Shown: positions 37,783 to 50,904 of the stretch, in pieces | Numbering within the stretch: the stretch's first letter is position 1 | Layout of the letters: the number at the start of each line of letters is the position of its first letter | NCBI GenBank assembly: GCA_027186245.1 | Contig: CP114481.1 | Coordinates: 48,825,501-48,889,500 of the forward strand | From: Coriaria nepalensis | Taxonomy: Eukaryota > Streptophyta > Magnoliopsida > Cucurbitales > Coriariaceae | Length of the DNA stretch: 64,000 nt | Direction of reading: 5' to 3' | The notes under the pieces: generated by a model | Database searches by the model: none | Seen by the model: only the letters and a program-made list of their open reading frames with translations | Told to the model about the DNA's origin: nothing | Made by a program: the position numbers and the translations under genes

Positions 37783-39731
37783 GAACAAATTCTAGTTTTC
37801 CACTACAGACACAACTTTTGTGCATAACTTGCAAATGACCATCGCAAGGAAAGTGTGCATTTGTTTAACCTTAAAATCATTTTAATGAGTCATTTCAAGT
37901 CAATAACTAATTTCGTAGCAATTCGAATGAATTCTATTTTTGCACTACAAACACAACTTTTGTGCATAACTTCCACATGATCATTGCAAGGAAAGTGTGC
38001 ATTCGTTTAACCTTAAAATCATTTCACTCAGTCATTTCAAGTAAATATCATATTTCAAAGCAATTCGAACGAATTCTAGTTTTGCACTACAAACAGAACT
38101 TTTGTGCATAACTTGCAAATGATCATCGCAAGGAAAGTGTGCATTCGTTTAACCGTAAAATCATTTCAATGAGTCATTTTAGGTCAATAATATATTTCAA
38201 AGCAATTCGAACGAAGTCTATTTTTGTACTACAAACACAACTTTTGTGCATAACTGGCAAATGATCATTGCAAGGAAAGTGTGCATTCGTTTAACCTTAA
38301 AATAATTTCAATCAGTCATTTCAAGTCAATAACTAATTTCAAAGCAATTCGAACGAATTCTATTTTTGCACTACAAAAACAAGTTTTGTGCATAACTTCC
38401 AAATGATCATTCCAAGGAAAGTGTGCATTCGTTTAACCTTAAAATCATTTCAATGAGTCATTTCAAGTCAATAACTATCTTCAAAACAATTCGAACTAAT
38501 TCTAGTTTTGCAATACAGACACAACTTTTGTGCATAACTTGCAAATGATCATCGCAAGGAAAGTGTGCATTTGTTTAACCTTAAAATCATTTAAATGAGT
38601 CATTTCAAGTCAATAACTAATTTCAAAGCAATTCGAACGAATTCTATTTTTGCACTTTAAAAACAAGTTTTGTGCATAACTTGGAAATGATCATTGCAAG
38701 GAAAGTTTGCATTCGTTTAACCTTAAAATCATTTCAATGAGTCATTTCAAGTCAATAACTAATTTCAAAACAATTCGAACTAATTCTAGTTTTGCACTAC
38801 ATACACAACTTTTGTTCATAACTTGCAAATGATCATCGCAAGGAAAGTGTGCATTCGTTTAACCTTAAAATCATTTCAATCAGTCATTTCAAGTCAATAA
38901 CTATATTTAAAGCAATTCGAACGAATTCTATTTTTGCACTACAAAAACAAGTTTTGTGCATAACTTGCAAAAGATCATTCCAAGGAAAGTGTGCATTCTT
39001 TTAACCTTAAAATCATTTCAATCGGTCATTTCAAGTAAATATCATATTTCAAAGCAATTCGAACGAATTCTATTTTTGCACTACAAACACAACTTTTGTG
39101 CATAACTTGCAAATGATCATTGCAAGGAAAATGTGCATTCGTTTAACCTGAAAATCATTTCAATGAGTCATTTCAAGTCAATAACTAATTTCAAAGCAAT
39201 TCGACCGAATTCTATTTTTGCACTACAGACACAACTTTTGTGCATAACTTGCAAATGATCATCGCAAGGAAATTGTGCATTCGTTTAACCTTAAAATCAT
39301 TTAAATGAGTCATTTCAAGTCAATAACTAATTTCGAAGCAATTCGAACGAATTCTATTTTTGCACTACAAACACAACTTTTGTGCATAACTTGCAAATGA
39401 TCATCGCAAGGAAAGTGTGCATTCGTTTAACCTTAAAATCATTTCAATCAGTCATTTCAAGTCAATAACTAATTTCAAAGCAATTCGAACGAATTCTATT
39501 TTCGCACTACAAAAACAAGTTTTGTGCATAACTTGCAAATGATCATTCCAAGGAAAGTGTGCATTCTTTTAACTTTAAAATCATTTCAATCAGTCATTTC
39601 AAGTGAATATCATATTTCAAAGCAATTCGAACGAATTCTATTTTTGCACTACAAACACAACTTTTGTGCATAACTTGCAAATGATCATTGCAAGGAAAGT
39701 GTGCATTCGTTTAACCTTAAAATCATTTCAA

Positions 39732-41151
39732 TGAGTCATTTCAAGTCAATAACTTATTTCAAAGCAATTCGAACGAATTCTAGTTTTGCACTACAAACAC
39801 AACTTTTGTGCATAACTTGCAAATGATCATCGCAAGGAAAGTGTGCATTCGTTTAACCTTAAAATCATTTAAATTAGTCATTTCAAGTCAATAACTAATT
39901 TCAAAGCAATTCGAACGAATTCTATTTTTCCATTTTAAAAACAAGTTTTGTGCATAACTTGCAAATGATCATTGCAAGGAAAGTGTGCATTCGTTTAACC
40001 TTAAAATCATTTAAATGAGTCATTTCAAGTCAATAACTAATTTCAAAGCAATTCGAACGAATTCTATTCTTGCACTTTAAAAACAAGTTTTGTGCATAAC
40101 TTGCAAATGATCATTCCAAGGAAAGTGTGCATTCGTTTAAAATTAAAATCATTTCAATGAGTCATTTCAAGTAAATAACTTATTTCAAAGCAAGTCGAAC
40201 GAATTCTAGTTTTGCACTATAGACACAACTTTTGTGCATAACTTGCAAATTACCATTGCAAGGAAAGTGTGCATTCGTTTAACCTTAAAATCATTTTAAT
40301 GAGTCATTTCAAGTCAATAACTAATTTCGAAGCAATTCGAACGAATTCTATTTTTGCACTACAAACACAACTTCTGTCCATAACTTGCAAATGATCATCG
40401 CAGGGAAAGTGTGCATTCGTTTAACCTTAAAATCATTTCAATCAGTCATTTCAAGTCAATAACTTATTTCAAAGCAATTCGAACGAATTCTAGTTTTGCA
40501 CTACAAACACAACTTTTGTGCATAACTTGCAAATGATCATCGCAAGGAAAGTGTGCATTCGTTTAACCTTAAAATCATTTAAATTAGTCATTTCAAGTCA
40601 ATAACTAATTTCAAAGCAATTCGAACGAATTCTATTTTTCCATTTTAAAAACAGGTTTTGTGCATAACTTGCAAATGATCATTGCAAGGAAAGTGTGCAT
40701 TCGTTTAACCTTAAAATCATTTAAATGAGTCATTTCAAGTCAATAACTAATTTCAAAGCAATTCGAACGAATTCTATTCTTGCACTTTAAAAACAAGTTT
40801 TGTGCATAACTTGCAAATGATCATTCCAAGGAAAGTGTGCATTCGTTTAAAATTAAAATCATTTCAATGAGTCATTTCAAGTAAATAACTTATTTCAAAG
40901 CAAGTCGAACGAATTCTAGTTTTGCACTATAGACACAACTTTTGTGCATAACTTGCAAATTACCATTGCAAGGAAAGTGTGCATTCGTTTAACCTTAAAA
41001 TCATTTTAATGAGTCATTTCAAGTCAATAACTAATTTCGAAGCAATTCGAACGAATTCTATTTTTGCACTACAAACACAACTTCTGTCCATAACTTGCAA
41101 ATGATCATCGCAGGGAAAGTGTGCATTCGTTTAACCTTAAAATCATTTCAA
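39732..41151 (+). repeat. Near-identical 5-monomer tandem duplication (2 x 710 bp)
   Basis: Copies at about 39,732-40,441 and 40,442-41,151. Reading them side by side I find one difference, AAACAAGTTTTG at 39,942 against AAACAGGTTTTG in the second. Markers are TTTTTCCATTTTAAAAAC, ATTCTTGCACTTTAAAAAC (40,066 / 40,776), AATTACCATTGC, AACTTCTGTCCATAAC and CGCAGGGAAAG. The large duplicate downstream (46.8-47.5 kb) has a single copy, so this is probably among the most recent events in the window. Confidence 0.93.
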
Positions 41152-42302
41152 TCAGTCATTTCAAGTCAATAACTAATTTCAAAGCAATTCGAACGAATTC
41201 TATTTTTGCACTACAAAAACAAGTTTTGTGCATAACTTGCAAATGATCATTCCAAGGAAAGTGTGCATTCTTTAAACCTTAAAATCATTTCAATCAGTCA
41301 TTTCAAGTAAATAACATATTTCAAAGCACTTCGAACGAATTCTATTTTTGCACTACAAACACAACTTTTGTGCATAACTTGCAAATGATCATTGCAAGGA
41401 AAGTGTGCATTCGTTTAACCTTAAAATCATTTCAATGAGTCATTTCAAGTCAATAACTAATTTCAAAGCAATTCGAACGAATTCTAGTTTTGCACTACAG
41501 ACACAACTTTTGTGCATAACTTGCAAATGATCAATGCAAGGAAAGTGTCCATTCGTTTAACCTTAAAATCATTTCAATGAGTTATTTCAAGTCAATAACT
41601 TATTTCAAAGCAATTCGAACGAATTCTAGTTTTGCACTACAAACACAACTTTTGTGCATAACTTGCAAATGATCATCGCAAGGAAAGTTTGCATTCGTTT
41701 AACCTTAAAATCATTTAAATGAGTCATTGCAAGTCAATAACTAATTTCAAAGCAATTCGAACGAATTCTATTTTTGCACTTTAAAAACATGTTTTGTGCA
41801 TAACTTGCAAATGATCATTCCACGGAAAGTGTGCATTCGTTTAAAATTAAAATCATTTCAATGAGTCATTTCAAGTAAATAACTTATTTCAAAGCAAGTC
41901 GAATGAATTCTTGTTTTGCACTATAGACACAACTTTTGTGCTTAACTTGCAAATGACCATTGCAAGGAAAGTGTGCATTCGTTTAACCTTAAAATCATTT
42001 TAATGAGTCATTTCAAGTCAATAACTAATTTCGAAGCAATTGGAACGAATTCTATTTTTGCACAACAAACACAACTTCTGTCCATAACTTGCAAATGATC
42101 ATCGCAAGGAGAGTGTGCATTCGTTTAACCTTAAAATCATTTCAATCAGTCATTTCAAGTCAATAACTAATTTCAAAGCAGTTCGAACGAATTCTATTTT
42201 TGCACCACAAAAACAAGTTTTGTGCATAACTTGCAAATGATCATTCCAAGGAAAGTGTGCATTCTTTTAACCTTAAAATCATTTCAATCAGTCATTTCAA
42301 GT

Positions 42303-43085
42303 AAATAACTTATTTCAAAGCAAGTCGAACGAATTCTAGTTTTGCACTATAGACACAACTTTTGTGCATAACTTGCAAATTACCATTGCAAGGAAAGTGT
42401 GCATTCGTTTAACCTTAAAATCATTTTAATGAGTCATTTCAAGTCAATAACTAATTTCGAAGCAATTCGAACGAATTCTATTTTTGCACTACAAACACAA
42501 CTTCTGTCCATAACTTGCAAATGATCATCGCAGGGAAAGTGTGCATTCGTTTAACCTTAAAATCATTTCAATGAGTCATTTCAAGTCAATAACTAATTTC
42601 AAAGCAATTCGACCGAATTCTATTTTTGCACTACAAACACAACTTTTGTGCATAACTTGCAAATGATCATCGCAAGGAAAGTGTGCATTCGTTTAACCTT
42701 AAAATCATTTAAATTAGTCATTTCAAGTCAATAACTAATTTCAAAGCAATTCGAACGAATTCTATTTTTCCATTTTAAAAACAAGTTTTGTGCATAACTT
42801 GCAAATGATCATTGCAAGGAAAGTGTGCATTCGTTTAACCTTAAAATCATTTAAATGAGTCATTTCAAGTCAATAACTAATTTCAAAGCAATTCGAACGA
42901 ATTCTATTTTTGCACTTTAAAAACAAGTTTTGTGCACAACTTGCAAATGATCATTCCAAGGAAAGTGTGCATTCGTTTAAAATTAAAATCATTTCAATGA
43001 GTCATTTCAAGTAAATAACTTATTTCAAAGCCAGTCGAACGAATTCTAGTTTTGCACTATAGACACAAGTTTTGTGCATAACTTG
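42303..43085 (+). repeat. Junction monomers between the large duplication copies
   Basis: About 5.5 monomers. The first two match 40,171-40,411 at a 15-monomer offset (2130 bp: AAATAACTTATTTC, CTATAGACAC, AATTACCATTGC, CTTCTGTCC, CGCAGGG), then a GACCGAATTC unit and TTTTTCCATTTTAAAAAC units follow. They look like a patchwork of nearby sequences, as expected where an unequal exchange joined two non-equivalent points. Confidence 0.75.
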
Positions 43086-46000
43086 CAAATGATCATTGCA
43101 AGGAAAGTGTGCATTCGTTTAACCTTAAAATCATTTCAATGAGTCATTTCAAGTCAATAACTAATTTCAAAACAATTCGAACTAATTCTAGTTTTGCACT
43201 ACAGACACAACTATTGTGCATAACTTGCGAATGATCATTGCAAGGAAAGTGTTCATTCGTTTAACCTTAAAATTATTTCAATGTGTCATTTCAAGTCAAT
43301 AACTAATTTCAAAACAGTTCGAACTAATTCTAGTTTTGCACTACAGACACAACTTTTGTGCATAACTTGCAAATGATCATCGCAAGGAAAGTGTGCATTC
43401 GTTTAACCTTAAAATCATTTCAATCAGCCATTTCAAGTCAATAACTATATTTAAAGCAATTCGAACGAATTCTATTTTTGCACTACAAAAACAAGTTTTG
43501 TGCATAACTTGCAAATGATCATTCCAAGGAAAGTGTGCATTCTTTTAACCTTAAAATCATTTCAATCAGTCATTTCAAGTAAATATCATATTTCAAAGCA
43601 ATTCGAACGAATTCTATTTTTGCACTACAAACACAACTTTTGTGCATAACTTGCAAATGATCATCGCAAGGAAAGTGTGCATTCGTTTAACCTTAAAATC
43701 ATTTAAATTAGTCATTTCAAGTCAATAACTAATTTCAAAGCAATTCGAACGAATTCTATTTTTCCACTTTAAAAACAAGTTTTGTGCATAACTTGCAAAT
43801 GATCATTGCAAGGAAAGTGTGCATTCGTTTAACCTTAAAATCATTTAAATGAGTCATTTCAAGTCAATAACTAATTTCAAAGCAATTCGAACGAATTCTA
43901 TTCTTGCACTTTAAAAACAACTTTTGTGCATAACTTGCAAATGATCATTGCAAGGAAAGTGTGCATTCGTTTAACCTTAAAATCATTTCAATGAGTCATT
44001 TCAAGTCAATAACTCATTTCAAAGCAATTCGAACGAATTCTAGTTTTGCACTATAGACACAACTTTTGTGCATAACTTGCAAATTACCATTGCAAGGAAA
44101 GTGTGCATTCGTTTAACCTTAAAATCATTTTAATGAGTCATTTCAAGTCAATAACTAATTTCGAAGCAATTCGAACGAATTCTATTTTTGCACTACAAAC
44201 ACAACTTCTGTCCATAACTTGCAAATGATCATCGCAAGGAAAGTGTGCATTCGTTTAACCTTAAAATCATTTCAATCAGTCATTTCAAGTCAATAACTAA
44301 TTTCAAAGCAATTCTAACGAATTCTATTTTTGCACTACAAAAACAAGTTTTGTGCATAACTTGCAAATGATCATTCCAAGGAAAGTGTGCATTCTTTTAA
44401 CCTTAAAATCATTTCAATCAGTCATTTCAAGTAAATATCATATTTCAAAGCAATTCGACCGAATTCTATTTTTGCACTACAAACACAACTTTTGTGCATA
44501 ACTTGCAAATGATCATTGCAAGGAAAGTGTGCATTCGTTTAACCTTAAAATCATTTCAATGAGTCATTTCAAGTAAATAACTTATTTCAAAGCAAGTCGA
44601 ACGAATTCTAGTTTTGCACTATAGACACAACTTTTGTGCATAACTTGCAAATTACCATTGCAAGGAAAGTGTGCATTCGTTTAACCTTAAAATCATTTCA
44701 ATGAGTCATTTCAAGTCAATAACTCATTTCAAAGCAATTCGAACGAATTCTAGTTTTGCACTATAGACACAACTTTTGTGCATAACTTGCAAATGATCAT
44801 TGCAAGGAAAGTGTGCATTCGTTTAACCTTAAAATCATTTCAATGAGTCATTTCAAGTCAATAACTTATGTCAAAGCAAGTCGAACGAATTCTAGTTTTG
44901 CACTACAGACACAACTTTTGTGCATAACTTGCAAATGACCATCGCAAGGAAAGTGTGCATTTGTTTAACCTTAAAATCATTTTAATGAGTCATTTCAAGT
45001 CAATAACTAATTTCGTAGCAATTCGAACGAATTCTATTTTTGCACTACAAACACAACTTTTGTGCATAATTTCCACATGATCATTGCAAGGAAAGTGTGC
45101 ATTCGTTTAACCTTAAAATCATTTCACTCAGTCATTTCAAGTAAATATCATATTTCAAAGCAATTCGAACGAATTCTAGTTTTGCACTACAAACAGAACT
45201 TTTGTGCATAACTTGCAAATGATCATCGCAAGGAAGGTGTGCATTCGTTTAACCGTAAAATCATTTCAATGAGTCATTTTAGGTCAATAATATATTTCAA
45301 AGCAATTCGAACGAAGTCTATTTTTGTACTACAAACACAACTTTTGTGCATAACTGGCAAATGATCATTGCAAGGAAAGTGTGCATTCGTTTAACCTTAA
45401 AATAATTTCAATCAGTCATTTCAAGTCAATAACTAATTTCAAAGCAATTCGAACGAATTCTATTTTTGCACTACAAAAACAAGTTTTGTGCATAACTTCC
45501 AAATGATCATTCCAAGGAAAGTGTGCATTCGTTTAACCTTAAAATCATTTCAATGAGTCATTTCAAGTCAATAACTAATTTCAAAACAATTCGAACTAAT
45601 TCTAGTTTTGCACTACAGACACAACTTTTGTGCATAACATGCAAATGATCATCGCAAGGAAAGTGTGCATTTGTTTAACCTTAAAATCATTTAAATGAGT
45701 CATTTCAAGTCAACTAATTTCAAAGCAATTCGAACGAATTCTATTTTTGCACTTTAAAAACAAGTTTTGTGCATAACTTGGAAATGATCATTGCAAGGAA
45801 AGTGTGCATTCGTTTAACCTTAAAATAATTTCAATGAGTCATTTCAAGTCAATAATTAATTTCAAAACAATTCGAACTGATTCTAGTTTTGCACTACAGA
45901 CACAACTTTTGTTCATAACTTGCAAATGATCATCGCAAGGAAAGTGTGCATTCGTTTAACCTTAAAATCATTTCAATCAGTCATTTCAAGTCAATAACTA

Positions 46001-48547
46001 TATTTAAAGCAATTCGAACGAATTCTATTTTTGCACTACAAAAACAAGTTTTGTGCATAACTTGCAAAAGATCATTCCAAGGAAAGTGTGCATTCTTTTA
46101 ACCTTAAAATCATTTCAATCGGTCATTTCAAGTAAATATCATATTTCAAAGCAATTCGAACGAATTCTATTTTTGCACTACAAACACAACTTTTGTGCAT
46201 AACTTGCAAATGATCATTGCAAGGAAAATGTGCATTCGTTTAACCTGAAAATCATTTCAATGAGTCATTTCAAGTCAATAACTAATTTCAAAGCAATTCG
46301 AACGAATTCTATTTTTGCACTACAGACACAACTTTTGTGCATAACTTGCAAATGATCATCGCAAGGAAATTGTGCATTCGTTTAACCTTAAAATCATTTA
46401 AATGAGTCATTTCAAGTCAATAACTAATTTCGAAGCAATTCGAACGAATTCTATTTTTGCACTACAAACACAACTTTTGTGCATAACTTGCAAATGATCA
46501 TCGCAAGGAAAGTGTGCATTCGTTTAACCTTAAAATCATTTCAATCAGTCATTTCAAGTCAATAACTAATTTCAAAGCAATTCGAACGAATTCTATTTTT
46601 GCACTACAAAAACAAGTTTTGTGCATAACTTGCAAATGATCATTCCAAGGAAAGTGTGCATTCTTTTAACTTTAAAATCATTTCAATCAGTCATTTCAAG
46701 TAAATATCATATTTCAAAGCAATTCGAACGAATTCTATTTTTGCACTACAAACACAACTTTTGGGCATAACTTGCAAATGATCATTGCAAGGAAAGTGTG
46801 CATTCGTTTAACCTTAAAATCATTTCAATGAGTCATTTCAAGTCAATAACTTATTTCAAAGCAATTCGAACGAATTCTAGTTTTGCACTACAAACACAAC
46901 TTTTGTGCATAACTTGCAAATGATCATCGCAAGGAAAGTGTGCATTCGTTTAACCTTAAAATCATTTAAATTAGTCATTTCAAGTCAATAACTAATTTCA
47001 AAGCAATTCGAACGAATTCTATTTTTCCATTTTAAAAACAAGTTTTGTGCATAACTTGCAAATGATCATTGCAAGGAAAGTGTGCATTCGTTTAACCATA
47101 AAATCATTTAAATGAGTCATTTCAAGTCAATAACTAATTTCAAAGCAATTCGAACGAATTCTATTCTTGCACTTTAAAAACAAGTTTTGTGCATAACTTG
47201 CAAATGATCATTCCAAGGAAAGTGTGCATTCGTTTAAAATTAAAATCATTTCAATGAGTCATTTCAAGTAAATAACTTATTTCAAAGCAAGTCGAACGAA
47301 TTCTAGTTTTGCACTATAGACACAACTTTTGTGCATAACTTGCAAATTACCATTGCAAGGAAAGTGTGCATTCGTTTAACCTTAAAATCATTTTAATGAA
47401 TCATTTCAAGTCAATAACTAATTTCGAAGCAATTCGAACGAATTCTATTTTTGCACTACAAACACAACTTCTGTCCATAACTTGCAAATGATCATCGCAG
47501 GGAAAGTGTGCATTCGTTTAACCTTAAAATCATTTCAATCAGTCATTTCAAGTCAATAACTAATTTCAAAGCAATTCGAACGAATTCTATTTTTGCACTA
47601 TAAAAACAAGTTTTGTGCATAACTTGCAAATGATCATTCCAAGGAAAGTGTGCATTCTTTAAACCTTAAAATCATTTCAATCAGTCATTTCAAGTAAATA
47701 TCATATTTCAAAGCAATTCGAACGAATTCTATTTTTGCACTACAAACACAACTTTTGTGCATAACTTGCAAATGATCATTGCAAGGAAAATGTGCATTCG
47801 TTTAACCTTAAAATCATTTCAATGAGTCATTTCAAGTCAATAACTCATTTCAAAGCAATTCGAACGAATTCTAGTTTTGCACTACAGACACAACTTTTGT
47901 GCATAACTTGCAAATGATCATCGCAAGGAAAGTGTGCATTCGTTTAACCTTAAAATCATTTAAATGAGTCATTGCAAGTCAATAACTAATTTCAAAGCAA
48001 TTCGAACGAATTCTATTTTTGCACTTTAAAAACATGTTTTGTGCATAACTTGCAAATGATCATTCCAAGGAAAGTGTGCATTCGTTTAAAATTAAAATCA
48101 TTTCAATGAGTCATTTCAAGTAAATAACTTATTTCAAAGCAAGTCGAATGAATTCTTGTTTTGCACTATAGACACAACTTTTGTGCATAACTTGCAAATG
48201 ACCATTGCAAGGAAAGTGTGCATTCGTTTAACCTTAAAATCATTTTAATGAGTCATTTCAAGTCAATAACTAATTTCGAAGCAATTGGAACGAATTCTAT
48301 TTTTGCACAACAAACACAACTTCTGTCCATAACTTGCAAATGATCATCGCAAGGAGAGTGTGCATTCGTTTAACCTTAAAATCATTTCAATCAGTCATTT
48401 CAAGTCAATAACTAATTTCAAAGCAGTTCGAACGAATTCTATTTTTGCACCACAAAAACAAGTTTTGTGCATAACTTGCAAATGATCATTCCAAGGAAAG
48501 TGTGCATTCTTTTAACCTTAAAATCATTTCAATCAGTCATTTCAAGT
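43085..48547 (+). repeat. Large segmental duplication, copy 2
   Basis: Counterpart of 35,986-42,302. Compared with it, copy 2 has one monomer more near 44.6 kb and lacks a 141-bp monomer near 44.9 kb, one of the two 710-bp units, one monomer near 47.9 kb, and 3 bp at 45,713. These add up to about the length difference between the two copies (roughly 855 bp). Near 43.9 kb the sequence after ATTCTTGCACTTTAAAAAC is also replaced by a different monomer type (AACTCATTTC), which looks like a local exchange or conversion. Confidence 0.88.
45710..45718 (+). other. 3-bp deletion private to duplication copy 2
   Basis: TTTCAAGTCAACTAATTTC stands where copy 1 (near 38,610) and other units read GTCAATAACTAATTTC. 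The unit is 139 bp. Because copy 1 lacks the deletion, it arose after the large duplication. Confidence 0.88.
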
Positions 48548-50900
48548 AAATATCATATTTCAAAGCAATTCGAACGAATTCTATTTTTGCACTACAAACA
48601 CAACTTTTGTGCATAACTTCCAAATGATCATTCCAAGGAAAGTGTGCATTCGTTTAACCTTAAAATCATTTCAATGAGTCATTTCAAGTCAATAACTAAT
48701 TTCAAAGCAATTCGAACGAATTCTATTTTTGCACTACAAAAACAAGTTTTGTGCATAACTTCCAAATGATCATTCCAAGGAAAATGTGCATTCGTTTAAC
48801 CTTAAAATCATTTCAATGAGTCATTTCAAGTTAATAACTAATTTCAAAACAATTCGAACTAATTCTAGTTTTGCACTACAGACACAACTTTTGTGCATAA
48901 ATTGCAAATGATCATCGCAAGGAAAGTGTGCATTTGTTTAACCTTAAAATCATATAAATGACTCATTTCAAGTCAATAACTAATTTCGAAGCAATTCGAA
49001 TGAATTCTATTTTTGCACTACAAACACAACTTTCGTGCATAACTTGCAAATGATCATCGCAAGGAAAGTGTGCATTCGTTTCACCTTAAAATCAATTCAA
49101 TCAGTCATTTCAAGTCAATAACTAATTTCAAAGCAATTCGAACGAATTCTATTTTTGCACTACAAAAACAAGTTTTGTGCATAACTTGCAAATGATCATT
49201 CCAAGGAAAGTGTGCATTCTTTTAACTTTAAAATCATTTCAATCAGTCATTTCAAGTAAATATCATATTTCAAAGCAATTCGAACGAATTCTATTTTTGC
49301 ACTACAAAAACAAGTTTTGTGCATAACTTGCAAATGATCATTGCAAGGAAAGTGTGCATTCGTTTAACCTTAAAATCATTTCAATGAGTCATTTCAAGTC
49401 AATAACTTATTTCAAAGCAATTCGAACGAATTCTAGTTTTGCACTATAGACACAACTTTTGTGCATAACTTGCAAATGATCATTGCAAGGAAAGTGTGCA
49501 TTCGTTTAACCTTAAAATCATTTCAATGAGTCATTTCAAGTCAATAAATTATTTCAAGGCAAGTCGAACGAATTCTAGTTTTCCACTACAAACACAACTT
49601 TTGTGCATAACTGGCAAATGATCATTGCAAGGAAAGTATGCATTCGTTTAACCTTAAAATCATTTCAATGAGTCATTTCAAGTCAATAACTTATTTTAAA
49701 GCAAGTCGAACGAATTCTAGTTTTGCACTACAAACACAACTTTTGTGCATAACTGGCAAATGATCATTGCAAGGAAAGTATGCATTCGTTTAAAATTAAA
49801 ATCATTTCAATGAGTCATTTCAAGTCAATAACTTATCTAAAAGCAAGTCGAACGAATTCTAGTTTTGCACTACAGACACAACTTTTGTGCATAACTTGCA
49901 AATGATCATTGCAAGGAAAGTGTGCATTCGTTTAGCCTTAAAATCATTTCAATGAGTCATTTCAAGTCAATAACTAATTTCAAAACAATTCGAACTAATT
50001 CTAGTTTTGCACTACAGACACAACTTTTGTGCATAACATGCAAATGATCATCGCAAGGAAAGTGTGCATTCGTTTAACCTTAAAATCATTTCAATGAGTC
50101 ATTTCAAGTCAATAACTAATTTCAAAGCAATTTGAAGGAATTCTATTTTTGCACTATAAAAACAAGTTTTGTGCATAACTTGCAAATGATCATTCCAAGG
50201 AAAGTGTGCAATCGTTTAAAATTAAAATCATTTCAATCAGTCATTTCAGGTCAATAACTTTTTTCAAAGCAAGTCGAATGAATTCTAGTTTTGCACTACA
50301 GACACAATTTTTGTGCATAACTTGCAAATGATCATTGCAAGGAAAGTGTGCATTCGTTTAACCTAAAATCATTTCGATGAGTCATTTCAAGTCAATAAAT
50401 TATTTCAAGGCAAGTCGAACGAATTCTAGTTTTGCACTACAGACACAACTTTTGTGCATAACTTGCAAATGATCATTGCAAGGAAAGTGTGCATTCGTTT
50501 AGCCTTAAAATCATTTCAATGAGTCATTTCAAGTCAATAACTAATTTCAAAGCAATTCGAACGAATTCTATTTTTGCACTTTAAAAACAAGTTTTGTGCA
50601 TAACTTGGAAATGATCATTGCAAGGAAAGTGTGCATTCATTTAACCTTAAAATCATTTCAATGAGTCATTTCAAGTCAATAACTAATTTCAAAACAATTT
50701 GAAGGAATTCTATTTTTGCACTATAAAAACAAGTTTTGTGCATAACTTGCAAATGATCATTCCAAGGAAAGTGTGCAATCGTTTAAAATTAACATCATTT
50801 CAATCAGTCATTTCAGGTCAATAACTTTTTTCAAAGCAAGTCGAAAGAATTCTAGTTTTGCACAACAGACACAACTTATGTGCATAACTTGCAAATGATC
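48548..50900 (+). repeat. Mixed monomers
   Basis: About 16.5 monomers. They include GTTTCACCTTAAAATCAATTC (near 49.08 kb, also at 58.59 and 60.72 kb), CATAACTGGCAAATG with AAAGTATGC units (49.6 and 49.75 kb), GTTTAGCC units (49.93 and 50.5 kb) and TTTGAAGGAATTC units (50.13 and 50.70 kb, 4 monomers apart). A 1-bp deletion lies at 50,361-50,364 (TTTAACCTAAAATC). Confidence 0.82.
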
Positions 50901-50904
50901 ATTG

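Larger units (their letters stand above)
35986..42302 (+). repeat. Large (about 50-monomer offset) segmental duplication, copy 1
   Basis: Collinear with 43,085-48,547. Anchors with offsets: ACTATTGTGC 36,111 / 43,210 (7099); CAGCCATTTC 36,326 / 43,425 (7099); ATTCTTGCAC 36,801 / 43,900 (7099); AACTTCTGTCC 37,104 / 44,203 (7099); ATTCTAACG 37,212 / 44,311 (7099); AACTCATTTC 37,480 / 44,721 (7241); ACTCAGTC 38,026 / 45,126 (7100); CTTTAAACC region 41,271 / 47,658 (6387); AACATGTTTTG 41,786 / 48,031 (6245); TGGAACGAATTC 42,041 / 48,286 (6245). Offset steps mark whole-monomer gains or losses. It is about 6.3 kb long against 5.5 kb for copy 2. Confidence 0.9.

Noticed and set aside
37627..37827. 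Open reading frame of 66 codons
   Set aside because: Satellite sequence again; it is helped by the 1-bp deletion near 37,779 that shifts the frame.
35986..48547. Long direct repeats as LTRs of a retroelement
   Set aside because: The repeated blocks consist of satellite monomers throughout, with no TG...CA ends, primer-binding site, target-site duplication or coding interior.
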